Shown here piece by piece: positions 8,807-17,306 of a stretch of 64,000 nt of DNA. The stretch is from Paraburkholderia eburnea. Lineage in GTDB: Bacteria; Pseudomonadota; Gammaproteobacteria; Burkholderiales; Burkholderiaceae. Position 1 is the first letter of the stretch. Every line of letters begins with the position of its first letter. Location of the stretch: the NCBI RefSeq assembly GCF_002917095.1, contig NZ_PQGA01000017.1, positions 1 through 64,000 of the forward strand, in the 5' to 3' direction. A program made the position numbers and the translations under genes. The notes beneath the pieces were generated by a model that was not told the DNA's origin, did no database searches, and saw only the letters and a list, made by a program, of their open reading frames with translations.

Positions 8807-9829
8807 TTACGCGTGCGCGGGTAGCGCAGGCAAATGCCGTAGCGGTGCGTCCACGCCCGCCATCGGCGCGACGCGCTTGCGGCGTTCGCCGGTGGGCGCG
8901 ATGCCAAACGCGTCGCGATAACTCTTGCTGAAATGGCACGCCGACTGGAAGCCGCACGCCATGGTGATCTGCATGATCGACATATCGGTTTGCAGCAGCA
9001 GTTCGCGCGCGCGGCGCAGGCGCAACGTGAGGTAATAGTGCGTTGGCGTCATGCCGAGGTGTTCGTGAAAAAGCCTTTGCAACTGCCGTTGCGACATGTT
9101 TGCCAGACGCGCCAGCTCTTCGCGCGAGAGCGGCTCTTCGATATTGCTCTCCATCAGCGAGATAACTTCGAAGAGCGACTTGTTGGCCGAACCGAGCCGC
9201 GCCACCAGCGGCATGCGCTGCTGCGCGCTGGTATCGCGGATATGCTCGACCACGAATTGTTCTGCGATCTGCGTGACGCGCGCCGTGCCCACGCGCGGCG
9301 TGATGAGGTGCAGCATCATATCGAGCGGCGCCACGCCGCCCGTGCAGGTCACGCGATCGCGGTCGATCACGAACAGCTCTTTGAGAAAGCGCGTGGAAGG
9401 AAACTCCTCCTTGAGCGCCGACATATTCTCCCAATGGATCGCGCACGCGTAGCCCGCCAATAGCCCCGACTTCGCCAGCGCATAGGTGCCGGTGCAAAGA
9501 CTGCCGAGCGCCACACCCATGCGCGCAAACCGGCGCAGCGCATTCAGATGCGCGGCGGACGTGACGTGTTGCACGTCGATGCCGCCGCACACGAACACGA
9601 TATCGGGCTGCCCGGCGCATTCCGCCGGGCCCGTGTCGAAGCCGATGCCGCTGCTGGAAGTGACGGTGCCGCCTTCGGGGCTGATGACGGACCAGCGGTA
9701 GAGCGGCTGACCGCTCAGGTAATTAGCCATGCGAAGCACTTCGATCGCGTTGGTGAAGGCGATCATCGTGAAGTTCGGCAGCGGCATGAACGCGAAATGC
9801 GCTAGCGACGCGGTGCGCTCGGGTGACAT
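8807..9829 (-). CDS. GATase1-like AraC family regulator (GbdR/SouR type)
   Basis: A 340-residue transcription factor with an N-terminal DJ-1/PfpI (GATase1-like) ligand domain (about 10-190) and a C-terminal AraC double helix-turn-helix (about 225-320, with SREELARLANMSQRQLQR and the second HTH near MACGFQSACHFSKSY). The VCGG and CTGTYALA segments are typical of the GlxA-like group that includes GbdR, SouR and CdhR of Pseudomonas. It sits convergent to the sox operon and divergent from glyA, so a role as sarcosine or betaine sensor controlling the neighbouring operons is likely but inferred. A closely related paralogue lies at 25059-26090. Confidence 0.9.
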   Translation of the reverse strand: MSPERTASLAHFAFMPLPNFTMIAFTNAIEVLRMANYLSGQPLYRWSVISPEGGTVTSSSGIGFDTGPAECAGQPDIVFVCGGIDVQHVTSAAHLNALRRFARMGVALGSLCTGTYALAKSGLLAGYACAIHWENMSALKEEFPSTRFLKELFVIDRDRVTCTGGVAPLDMMLHLITPRVGTARVTQIAEQFVVEHIRDTSAQQRMPLVARLGSANKSLFEVISLMESNIEEPLSREELARLANMSQRQLQRLFHEHLGMTPTHYYLTLRLRRARELLLQTDMSIMQITMACGFQSACHFSKSYRDAFGIAPTGERRKRVAPMAGVDAPLRHLPALPAHA

Positions 9830-10314
9830 GGGGAACCATTCCTTTTATTCGATGGCAACGCTCGGGGCGCGGCCAGGCTACGGCATTCTGGAGTCGCGCC
9901 CCATCGGTCTGCCATGCGGCAAAACCCTGATGAGCCTGGCTCCTTACAACGAGCTTCGAATCTGCCTGGGCTCTTTTCCCCTGAAGAAACAGTCGTGCTA
10001 TTCGCGGCGCATCAGGCGTTCGTATCACTCGCTTGAACGGCGACTCGGCGTATCGGGGAATGGCCGTTTTGAGTGTACGAGAAATTTATTCGCATCAGAA
10101 AGAATTTACGGTCGTGCGGATGGGGCGGACGATTGCGGCGGATTCAACACGACTTGTAAAAAACGGACGCCGATGGCGGAAAAGGAAAAGAACGCGTCTG
10201 AATTCGGATATCGATCAAAAAGCCGAGCGACAAGAATAGAGCCGTCGGTCGCCGCTTCAGCGCCAAGGCCGCGCGGGCAGGCTCCTCACCCCTATCTCTC
10301 GTCATGGATGCCCT
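9830..10314. other. 485-bp divergent intergenic region, AraC regulator / glyA
   Basis: Separates the leftward regulator from the rightward glyA-dgc operon and must hold promoters for both. It is clearly richer in A+T than the flanking genes between about 10070 and 10220. Several short frames cross it, but none has a plausible start or codon bias. I looked for a glycine- or THF-riboswitch-like element upstream of glyA and saw none. No clear terminator or IS remnant is visible. GbdR/SouR operators are the likely content, but I could not define one. Confidence 0.5.
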
Positions 10315-11589
10315 ATGTCGAACTCGCAAGCCTTCTTTTCGCAACCGCTCGCCCAGCGTGATGCTGCGGTGCGCAATAGCCTCCTGAAAGAACTGGAGCG
10401 TCAGCAGTCGCAGGTGGAAATGATCGCCTCGGAAAACATCGTCTCGCGCGCCGTGCTGGAAGCGCAGGGTTCGGTGTTGACCAATAAGTATGCGGAAGGT
10501 TATCCCGGCAAGCGCTATTACGGCGGCTGCGAATTCGCCGACGAAATCGAAACGCTGGCCATCGACCGCCTCAAGCAGCTTTTTGGTGCAGGTTTTGCCA
10601 ATGTGCAGCCCCATTCCGGCGCACAGGCCAACGGCGCGGTCATGCTGGCGCTCGCCAGGCCGGGCGATACGGTGCTGGGCATGTCGCTGGACGCTGGCGG
10701 TCACCTCACGCACGGCGCGAAGCCGGCGCTGTCTGGCAAATGGTTCAACGCGGTGCAGTACGGTGTGAATCGCGACACCATGCGCATCGATTACGACCAG
10801 GTCGCGGAACTCGCGCAACAGCACAAGCCGAGTCTTCTGATCGCTGGCTTTTCCGCGTATCCGCGCGAACTGGACTTCGCGCGCTTTCGCGCCATCGCCG
10901 ATAGCGTGGGCGCAAAGCTGATGGTGGACATGGCGCATATTGCGGGCATCATCGCGGCGGGGCGCCACGCAAATCCGGTCGAGCACGCCCATGTGGTGAC
11001 TTCGACCACGCACAAGACGTTGCGCGGCCCACGCGGTGGCGTGGTGCTGACCAACGACGAAGACATCGCGAAGAAGATCAACTCGGCCGTGTTTCCCGGC
11101 CTGCAGGGCGGCCCGCTCATGCACGTGATCGCGGGCAAGGCGGTGGCTTTCGGCGAAGCGCTCGACGCCGGTTTCACAACCTATATCGACAACGTGCTGG
11201 CCAATGCGCGCGCGTTGGGCGAAGTTCTCAAGGACGGCGGCGTCGATCTGGTCACGGGCGGCACCGACAACCATCTGCTATTGGTCGATCTGCGCCCGAA
11301 GGGTCTCAAGGGCACGCAGGTCGAACAGGCGCTTGAGCGCGCCGGTATTACCTGCAACAAGAACGGCATCCCCTTCGACACGGAAAAACCCACGGTCACG
11401 TCCGGCATTCGCCTGGGCACGCCCGCAGGCACGACGCGCGGCTTCGGCGTGGCGGAATTCCGCCAGATCGGCGCGCTGATCCTGGAGGTGTTCGACGCGC
11501 TGCGCGCGCATCCCGAGGGCGACGCCGGCACCGAGCAACGCGTGCGCCGCGAAATCTTCGCGCTGTGCGAACGCTTTCCCATCTACTGA
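10315..11589 (+). CDS. glyA: Serine hydroxymethyltransferase
   Basis: PLP enzyme joining glycine and 5,10-methylene-THF to serine. The 424-residue length is normal. K234 in the STTHKTLRGPRGG block is the PLP-binding lysine, and the substrate/PLP loop YAEGYPGKRYYGGCEF lies at 59-74. As in Pseudomonas, a copy embedded in the betaine cluster is probably a catabolic paralogue (glyA1 type) that captures both products of sarcosine oxidation, while a housekeeping copy is elsewhere; the second copy is inferred. It heads a rightward series of glyA, the M19-like gene, the V4R gene, dgcA, dgcB, etfA and etfB. Confidence 0.97.
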   Translation: MSNSQAFFSQPLAQRDAAVRNSLLKELERQQSQVEMIASENIVSRAVLEAQGSVLTNKYAEGYPGKRYYGGCEFADEIETLAIDRLKQLFGAGFANVQPHSGAQANGAVMLALARPGDTVLGMSLDAGGHLTHGAKPALSGKWFNAVQYGVNRDTMRIDYDQVAELAQQHKPSLLIAGFSAYPRELDFARFRAIADSVGAKLMVDMAHIAGIIAAGRHANPVEHAHVVTSTTHKTLRGPRGGVVLTNDEDIAKKINSAVFPGLQGGPLMHVIAGKAVAFGEALDAGFTTYIDNVLANARALGEVLKDGGVDLVTGGTDNHLLLVDLRPKGLKGTQVEQALERAGITCNKNGIPFDTEKPTVTSGIRLGTPAGTTRGFGVAEFRQIGALILEVFDALRAHPEGDAGTEQRVRREIFALCERFPIY

Positions 11590-11612
11590 GATCCCCACGG
11601 AGCACAAGCACG

Positions 11613-12584
11613 ATGAGCACCCTGCACGACAACAGCATCATCATCGATGGCCTGAACATTTCGAAGTTCGAGCGCTCCGTGTTCGAGGACATGCGTAAGG
11701 GCGGCGTCACCGCCGTCAATTGCACGGTCTCGGTCTGGGAAGATTTCCAGAAGACGGTGGACAACATCGCCGAGATGAAGCAGCAGATCCGCGAATACAG
11801 CGAGATCCTCACGCTCGTGCGCACGACCGACGACATCGTGCGTGCGAAGAAGGAGAACAAGACCGGCATCATCTTCGGCTTCCAGAATTCGTATGCGTTC
11901 GAGGACAACCTTGGCTATATCGAGGTGTTCAAGGAACTCGGCGTGAACGTGGTGCAGCTTTGCTACAACACGCAGAACCTGGTGGGCACGGGTTGTTATG
12001 AGGCGGACGGCGGCCTGTCCGGTTACGGGCGCGAAGTCATTCAGGAAATGAACCGCGTGGGCATCATGGTCGATCTCTCGCATGTGGGCGGCAAGACGTC
12101 GTCCGATGCGATCGCCGCGTCGAAAAAGCCGGTGACGTATTCGCATTGCTGCCCGTCGGGTCTCAAGGAACATCCGCGTAACAAAAGCGACGAGCAACTG
12201 AAGGAAATCGCGGATGCCAACGGCTTCGTGGGCGTGACGATGTTCGCGCCGTTCCTCAAGCGCGGCCCGGACGCCACTGTCGAGGACTATCTGGAAGCGA
12301 TCGAATACGTGGTCGATCTGATCGGCGAGGACCGCGTGGGGATCGGCACGGACTTCACGCAGGGTTATACGACCGAATTCTTCGACTGGATCACACACGA
12401 CAAGGGCCGCTATCGCCGTCTCACGAACTTCGGCAAGGTGGTCAACCCGGAAGGCATCCGCACCATCGGCGAGTTTCCGAATCTCACCGCCGCGATGGAA
12501 CGCGCGGGCTGGAGCGAAACGCGCATCAAGAAGGTGATGGGCGAGAACTGGCTGCGCGTGTTCGGCGAAGTCTGGAACGGCTGA
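11613..12584 (+). CDS. M19 (renal dipeptidase-like) protein with degenerate metal site
   Basis: A 323-residue TIM-barrel protein of the membrane dipeptidase family, equivalent by position to the gene preceding the V4R protein and dgcA in Pseudomonas. Family landmarks kept include DGGLSGYGREVIQEMNRVG (132-150), H157 in VDLSHV, H178 in YSHC, HPRN and GTDF (D247). The usual N-terminal zinc motif HxD is replaced by IDGLNI (11-16), and the bridging-glutamate region reads GFQNSYAFED (89-98). Zinc dipeptidase activity is therefore doubtful. A role in dimethylglycine use or formaldehyde handling is suggested only by neighbourhood. The start at 11613 follows an ACGGAG site; an in-frame start at 11565 lies inside glyA. 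Confidence 0.88.
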   Translation: MSTLHDNSIIIDGLNISKFERSVFEDMRKGGVTAVNCTVSVWEDFQKTVDNIAEMKQQIREYSEILTLVRTTDDIVRAKKENKTGIIFGFQNSYAFEDNLGYIEVFKELGVNVVQLCYNTQNLVGTGCYEADGGLSGYGREVIQEMNRVGIMVDLSHVGGKTSSDAIAASKKPVTYSHCCPSGLKEHPRNKSDEQLKEIADANGFVGVTMFAPFLKRGPDATVEDYLEAIEYVVDLIGEDRVGIGTDFTQGYTTEFFDWITHDKGRYRRLTNFGKVVNPEGIRTIGEFPNLTAAMERAGWSETRIKKVMGENWLRVFGEVWNG

Positions 12585-12632
12585 AGCGCTTCACGTCGAC
12601 ACATTACGAATCCCACGATCAGGAAAATCACG

Positions 12633-13187
12633 ATGCAACCGCAATTGCCCATCGACGTGAACCCGGAAACCGGCGTCTGGACCACCGACGCGCTGCCGAT
12701 GCTCTACGTGCCGCGCCACTTCTTCACGAACAACCATACCGCCGTGGAGGAGGCGCTGGGCCGCGATGCCTACGCCGGGATTCTCTACAAGGCCGGCTAT
12801 AAGTCCGCGTATCACTGGTGCGCGAAGGAAGCTGAAAAGCACGGTATCGAGGGCATGGCCGTGTTCGAGCATTATCTCAAGCGTCTTTCGCAGCGTGGCT
12901 GGGGGATCTTCACGATCGTGGAAGCCGATCCGGCGAGCGCGCGCGCACGCATCGAACTGCGCAACTCGTCGTTCGTGCTCGCGCAGCCGGACAAGCATGG
13001 CCAGGACGAAAAGCTTTGCTATATGTTCGCGGGCTGGTTTGCAGGCGCGATGGACTGGGTGAACGATACAAGCAGTGATACGACGCCCGACGGCAAGCGC
13101 GCGCCCCGCGCCCAGTCGCGCGAAGTGCGTTGTGCTTGCGGCGGACACGCGCATTGCGTGTTCGAGGTATCGCCGCTCACGAACTGA
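12633..13187 (+). CDS. V4R-domain / DUF5943 family protein of the dgc operon
   Basis: A 184-residue soluble protein. Its C-terminus has the cysteine-histidine cluster typical of V4R (4-vinyl reductase-like) domains: C167, C169, H172, H174 and C175 in a CACGGHAHC string, which probably binds zinc. The fold is related to small-molecule sensors and carriers. It lies 48 bp after the M19-like gene and 104 bp before dgcA, a gene order conserved with the Pseudomonas dimethylglycine region. Its function is unknown. Possible roles are a ligand or formaldehyde carrier, or an assembly factor for DgcAB. An AGGA site precedes the ATG. Confidence 0.85.
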   Translation: MQPQLPIDVNPETGVWTTDALPMLYVPRHFFTNNHTAVEEALGRDAYAGILYKAGYKSAYHWCAKEAEKHGIEGMAVFEHYLKRLSQRGWGIFTIVEADPASARARIELRNSSFVLAQPDKHGQDEKLCYMFAGWFAGAMDWVNDTSSDTTPDGKRAPRAQSREVRCACGGHAHCVFEVSPLTN

Positions 13188-13291
13188 GGCCTATGCGCAG
13201 AACCTGAGAATAAAGAGTACGGCAATTCAATCAGTATGCCGAACAAAATAGTCAGACCGCAATACACCCTGAACGCCTGAGGTCGTCCGCG

Positions 13292-15355
13292 ATGCGTTAT
13301 CCCAATCTGTTCAAGCCCCTGACGCTCAACCAGCTCACGCTGCGCAACCGCATCGTCAGCACCGCCCATGCCGAGGTCTACGCGGAGCCGGGCGGCCTGC
13401 CGGGCGACCGCTATATTCGGTATTACGAGGAGAAAGCCAAGGGCGGCGTGGGTCTCGCCGTTTGCGGCGGCTCCAGCCCCGTGTCGGTGGACAGCCCGCA
13501 AGGCTGGTGGAAGTCGGTGAATCTCTCGACCGACCGCATTATCGATCCGCTCGCACGCCTGGCCGAAGCGATGCATCGTCATGGTGCGAAGATCATGATC
13601 CAGGCCACGCACATGGGCCGCCGCTCGGCGTTCCATGGCGAGCACTGGCCGCATCTGATGTCGCCATCGGGCATTCGCGAGCCGGTGCATCGCGGCAACG
13701 CCAAGATCATCGAAGTCGAGGAAATCCGCCGCATCATCGGCGACTTCGCGACCGCCGCGAAGCGCGTGCAGGACGCGGGCATGGACGGCATCGAAATTTC
13801 AGCGGCGCACCAGCATCTGATCGATCAGTTCTGGAGCCGGCGCACCAACTTTCGCACCGACGAGTGGGGCGGCTCGCTTGAAAACCGTCTGCGCTTCGGT
13901 GTCGAGGTGTTGCAGGCCGTACGCGAGGCGGTGGGCAAGGACTTCTGCGTGGGTCTGCGCATGTGCGGCGACGAATTCCATGAGGACGGTCTGGACCACG
14001 AGCAGTTGAAGGAGATCGCCCAGGCAATGGCCGAAACCGGTCTGATCGATTATCTCGGCGTGATTGGTTCGGGTGCGGATACGCACAATACGCTCGCCAA
14101 CTGCATGCCGCCGATGGCGTTGCCGCCCGAGCCTTTCGTGCATCTCGCGGCGGGCATCAAGTCGGTGGTGAAGCTGCCGGTGATGCACGCGCAGAGCATT
14201 CGCGATGCGGGCCAGGCCGAGCGTCTGCTGGCTGGCGGCATGGTCGATCTGGTCGGCATGACGCGCGCGCAGATCGCCGATCCGCACATGGTCATCAAGA
14301 TCCGCGATGGCCGCGAGGATGAAATCAAGCAGTGCGTGGGCGCGAATTACTGTATCGATCGCCAGTACAACGGCCACGACGTACTTTGCGTGCAGAACGC
14401 CGCGACTTCGCGCGAGGCCACCATGCCGCATGTGATCGCGCGCACGCGTGGGCCGAAGCGCAAGGTCGTGGTGGTGGGCGCAGGCCCGGCGGGCCTGGAG
14501 GCGGCGCGTGTCGCGCGCCTGCGTGGCCATGACGTGGTGCTGTTCGAGAAGGGCGATGCCGTGGGCGGGCAGATTCTGCTGGCCGCAAAGGCGCCGCAGC
14601 GCGAGCAGATGGCCGGTATCGTGCGCTGGTTCGACATGGAGACGAAGCGCCTGGGCGTGGATCGCCGCATAGGCGTCGAAGCCGATGAAGCAGTCATTTT
14701 CGCGGAACAGCCCGATATCGTTGTGCTCGCAACCGGTGGATCGAGTTTCACGCAGCAGGTGCCGGCGTGGGGTGCGGCTGACGGGCTGGCCGTGAGTTCG
14801 TGGGACATTCTTTCGGGCCGCGTGGAGCCGAAGCAGAACGTACTGGTCTACGACGGCGTGAGCACACATGCCGGCGCGGGCGTGGCCGATTTCATCTCCA
14901 GCCGTGGTTCGAACGTGGAGATCGTCACGCCCGATGTGAAAGTGGCCGATGACGTGGGCGGCACGACGTTCCCGATCTTCTATCGGCGGCTCTACGCGCA
15001 AGGCGTGATTCATACGCCGAACTACTGGCTCGACCGCGTGTACGAGGAAAACGGCAAGAAGATTGCCGTGCTGCGCAACGAGTACACGGAGGAGCAGGAG
15101 GAGCGCGCGGTCGATCAGGTGGTGATCGAGAACGGCAGCACGCCCAACGACGCGCTCTACTGGAAGCTCAAGCCCGAGTCGCTCAATCGTGGCCAGGTGG
15201 ACGTGCACAAGCTCTTCGCCGCCGAGCCGCAGCCCTGTCTTTCGGAGGAACTGGGCAATGGGCGCTTCCTGCTGTTCCGCGTGGGCGACTGCATTTCCCT
15301 GCACAACATCCACGGCGCGATCTACGACGCGCTGCGTCTCGTCAAGGACTTCTGA
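13292..15355 (+). CDS. dgcA: Dimethylglycine demethylase subunit DgcA (NADH:flavin oxidoreductase type)
   Basis: Oxidatively demethylates N,N-dimethylglycine to sarcosine. The 687-residue protein has the trimethylamine dehydrogenase/dienoyl-CoA reductase architecture: an FMN TIM barrel (about 5-340), an Fe-S linker, and an FAD/NAD Rossmann part with GAGPAG at 396-401. The linker reads C348-V-G-A351, C354, C366, so the second cysteine of the usual four is alanine. Electrons should leave through the ETF pair and DgcB encoded directly downstream. Only 3 bp separate it from dgcB. The ATG follows a GAGG site. Confidence 0.93.
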   Translation: MRYPNLFKPLTLNQLTLRNRIVSTAHAEVYAEPGGLPGDRYIRYYEEKAKGGVGLAVCGGSSPVSVDSPQGWWKSVNLSTDRIIDPLARLAEAMHRHGAKIMIQATHMGRRSAFHGEHWPHLMSPSGIREPVHRGNAKIIEVEEIRRIIGDFATAAKRVQDAGMDGIEISAAHQHLIDQFWSRRTNFRTDEWGGSLENRLRFGVEVLQAVREAVGKDFCVGLRMCGDEFHEDGLDHEQLKEIAQAMAETGLIDYLGVIGSGADTHNTLANCMPPMALPPEPFVHLAAGIKSVVKLPVMHAQSIRDAGQAERLLAGGMVDLVGMTRAQIADPHMVIKIRDGREDEIKQCVGANYCIDRQYNGHDVLCVQNAATSREATMPHVIARTRGPKRKVVVVGAGPAGLEAARVARLRGHDVVLFEKGDAVGGQILLAAKAPQREQMAGIVRWFDMETKRLGVDRRIGVEADEAVIFAEQPDIVVLATGGSSFTQQVPAWGAADGLAVSSWDILSGRVEPKQNVLVYDGVSTHAGAGVADFISSRGSNVEIVTPDVKVADDVGGTTFPIFYRRLYAQGVIHTPNYWLDRVYEENGKKIAVLRNEYTEEQEERAVDQVVIENGSTPNDALYWKLKPESLNRGQVDVHKLFAAEPQPCLSEELGNGRFLLFRVGDCISLHNIHGAIYDALRLVKDF

Positions 15356-15358
15356 GCC

Positions 15359-17302
15359 ATGAAGCCTGCCTACCTCATCACCGCATTGCTGTGGCTTTCG
15401 ATGGCGGGGCTCGTGTTCGCGGTCGCGAAGCGCGCCGCCTACTGGCGGCTCGGACGCGCGGCGGCGCCGGGTCCATACGGAAATCCCGGTAAATTCGGCA
15501 TCGGCAACCTGTTCAGTATCCCTAAGCGTTATTTCGTCGATCTGCATCATGTGGTGGCGCGCGATCCGTACATCGCGAAGACGCATGTGGCCACGGCGGG
15601 CGGCGCGATTGGCGCGCTCGTGCTGGTGTTCGTCAACTATGGTCTGGCGATCTACTCGCCGTGGCTCGACAAGTTGATCCTGCTGGCCGCGCTGGCGATG
15701 CTGGCGGGCGCCGTGTTCGTGTGGCGTCGCCGGCACGCTAAGCAGGTACCCGCGCGGCTCTCGCGCGGGCCGTGGAATACGCTGCCGTGGATGCTGGGCG
15801 CGTTCGCGCTCGGGATCGCGCTGTACACGGCGGTTCCTGCCGCTGCGATGTCCGGTGCGTTCGCGCTGATCTGCGCGGTGCTGATCGTGGTTGGCGCCTA
15901 CACCATGACGTTCGGCGCGGCGCGGGGCGGCCCGATGAAGCACGCGGTCGCGGGCCTGCTGCATCTGGCGTTTCACCCGCGCCAGGAGCGTTTCGCGGCG
16001 GACCGCGCGGCCTGGACCGGCCAGGGCGAGGCCACGCCGCCCACGGCGCTCAAGCTGCCCGATATCGAGCAAAAGGAATATGGCGTCGCCAAACCCGTCG
16101 AATTCCGCTGGAATCAGTTGCTGAGCTTCGACGCCTGCGTGCAGTGCGGCAAGTGCGAGGCCGCTTGCCCGGCGTTTGCGGCAGGCCAGCCGCTCAATCC
16201 GAAGAAGCTGATTCAGGATCTCGTGACCGGCATGGCGGGCGGCACGGACGCGGCCTACGCGGGCAGCCCGACGCCAGGCATCGCGGTGGGCAGCCATGGC
16301 GGTCGGCCCGATGGTCCGATCGTCTCGGGCCTGATCGAGCCGCAGACGCTCTGGTCCTGCACGACCTGCCGCGCCTGCGTGCAGGAGTGCCCGATGTTGA
16401 TCGAGCATGTGGACGCCATCGTCGATATGCGCCGCAACCAGACGCTCGTGCATGGCATGGTGCCGGGCAAGGGGCCCGAGGTGCTGGCCAATCTGCGCGA
16501 GACCGGCACGATGGGCGGTTACGACAAGCGTGCGCGCTACGACTGGTCCGTGGATCTGGAAGCGCCGGTGGCGCAGCCGGGCAAGCCAGTCGATATCCTG
16601 CTGGTGGCGGGCGAGGGCGCGTTCGACATGCGCTATCAGCGCACGCTGCGCGCGCTCGTCAAGGTGCTCAACAAGGCCGGCGTCGATTACGCGGTGCTGG
16701 GCGCGAGCGAGGGCGACACGGGCGACGTGGCGCGGCGTCTGGGCGACGAAGCCACCTTCCGCCAGATGGCGCGGCAGATGATGGGCACGCTCGACGCGTT
16801 GCAGTTCGGCCGTATCGTTACCGCCGATCCGCACGTCATGCACAGCCTGCGCAACGAGTACCGCGCGCTGGGCTCGCGCTACGAAGTGCTGCATCACACC
16901 ATGCTGCTCGCGGAACTCGCCGACAAAGGCCGCATCGAGCCGAAGGCGCTCGAAGCCTTGCGCGACAAACGCACGACGTATCACGACCCCTGCTATCTGG
17001 GCCGCTACAACGGCGAAACCGACGCGCCGCGCAAGCTGCTCAAGACCATCGGCATCCGCGTGGTGGAGATGGAGCGCAGCGGTATGCGGGGGCGCTGCTG
17101 CGGCGGCGGAGGCGGCGCGCCGCTGACCGATATCCCCGGCAAGCAGCGCATCCCCGATATCCGCATCGCCGACGCACGCGCCGTGGGCGCAGACGTGGTG
17201 GCTGTCGGTTGTCCTAACTGTACGGCCATGCTCGAAGGCGTCGTGGGCCCGCGCCCCGAAGTCCTCGACGTCGCCGAACTCGTCGCCGCCGCGCTGGAGT
17301 GA
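15359..17302 (+). CDS. dgcB: Dimethylglycine demethylase subunit DgcB, membrane Fe-S protein
   Basis: A 647-residue membrane Fe-S protein with an N-terminal membrane region (hydrophobic segments near 5-23, 80-98, 105-121, 143-160 and 165-183). Two [4Fe-4S] ferredoxin motifs follow (C260/C263/C266/C270 and C334/C337/C340/C344), then two CCG-type cysteine-rich segments (HDPCYLG and GRCCGGGGG near the C-terminus) as in heterodisulfide reductase HdrD and glycolate oxidase GlcF. It probably passes electrons from DgcA/ETF to the quinone pool. The spacing of 3 bp to dgcA and 4 bp to the ETF gene supports one operon. Confidence 0.93.
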   Translation: MKPAYLITALLWLSMAGLVFAVAKRAAYWRLGRAAAPGPYGNPGKFGIGNLFSIPKRYFVDLHHVVARDPYIAKTHVATAGGAIGALVLVFVNYGLAIYSPWLDKLILLAALAMLAGAVFVWRRRHAKQVPARLSRGPWNTLPWMLGAFALGIALYTAVPAAAMSGAFALICAVLIVVGAYTMTFGAARGGPMKHAVAGLLHLAFHPRQERFAADRAAWTGQGEATPPTALKLPDIEQKEYGVAKPVEFRWNQLLSFDACVQCGKCEAACPAFAAGQPLNPKKLIQDLVTGMAGGTDAAYAGSPTPGIAVGSHGGRPDGPIVSGLIEPQTLWSCTTCRACVQECPMLIEHVDAIVDMRRNQTLVHGMVPGKGPEVLANLRETGTMGGYDKRARYDWSVDLEAPVAQPGKPVDILLVAGEGAFDMRYQRTLRALVKVLNKAGVDYAVLGASEGDTGDVARRLGDEATFRQMARQMMGTLDALQFGRIVTADPHVMHSLRNEYRALGSRYEVLHHTMLLAELADKGRIEPKALEALRDKRTTYHDPCYLGRYNGETDAPRKLLKTIGIRVVEMERSGMRGRCCGGGGGAPLTDIPGKQRIPDIRIADARAVGADVVAVGCPNCTAMLEGVVGPRPEVLDVAELVAAALE

Positions 17303-17306
17303 GCCG

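Noticed and set aside
9830..10314. Glycine or tetrahydrofolate riboswitch upstream of glyA
   Set aside because: I did not find the conserved core strings of either class; the gene is more likely controlled by the GbdR/SouR-type activators.
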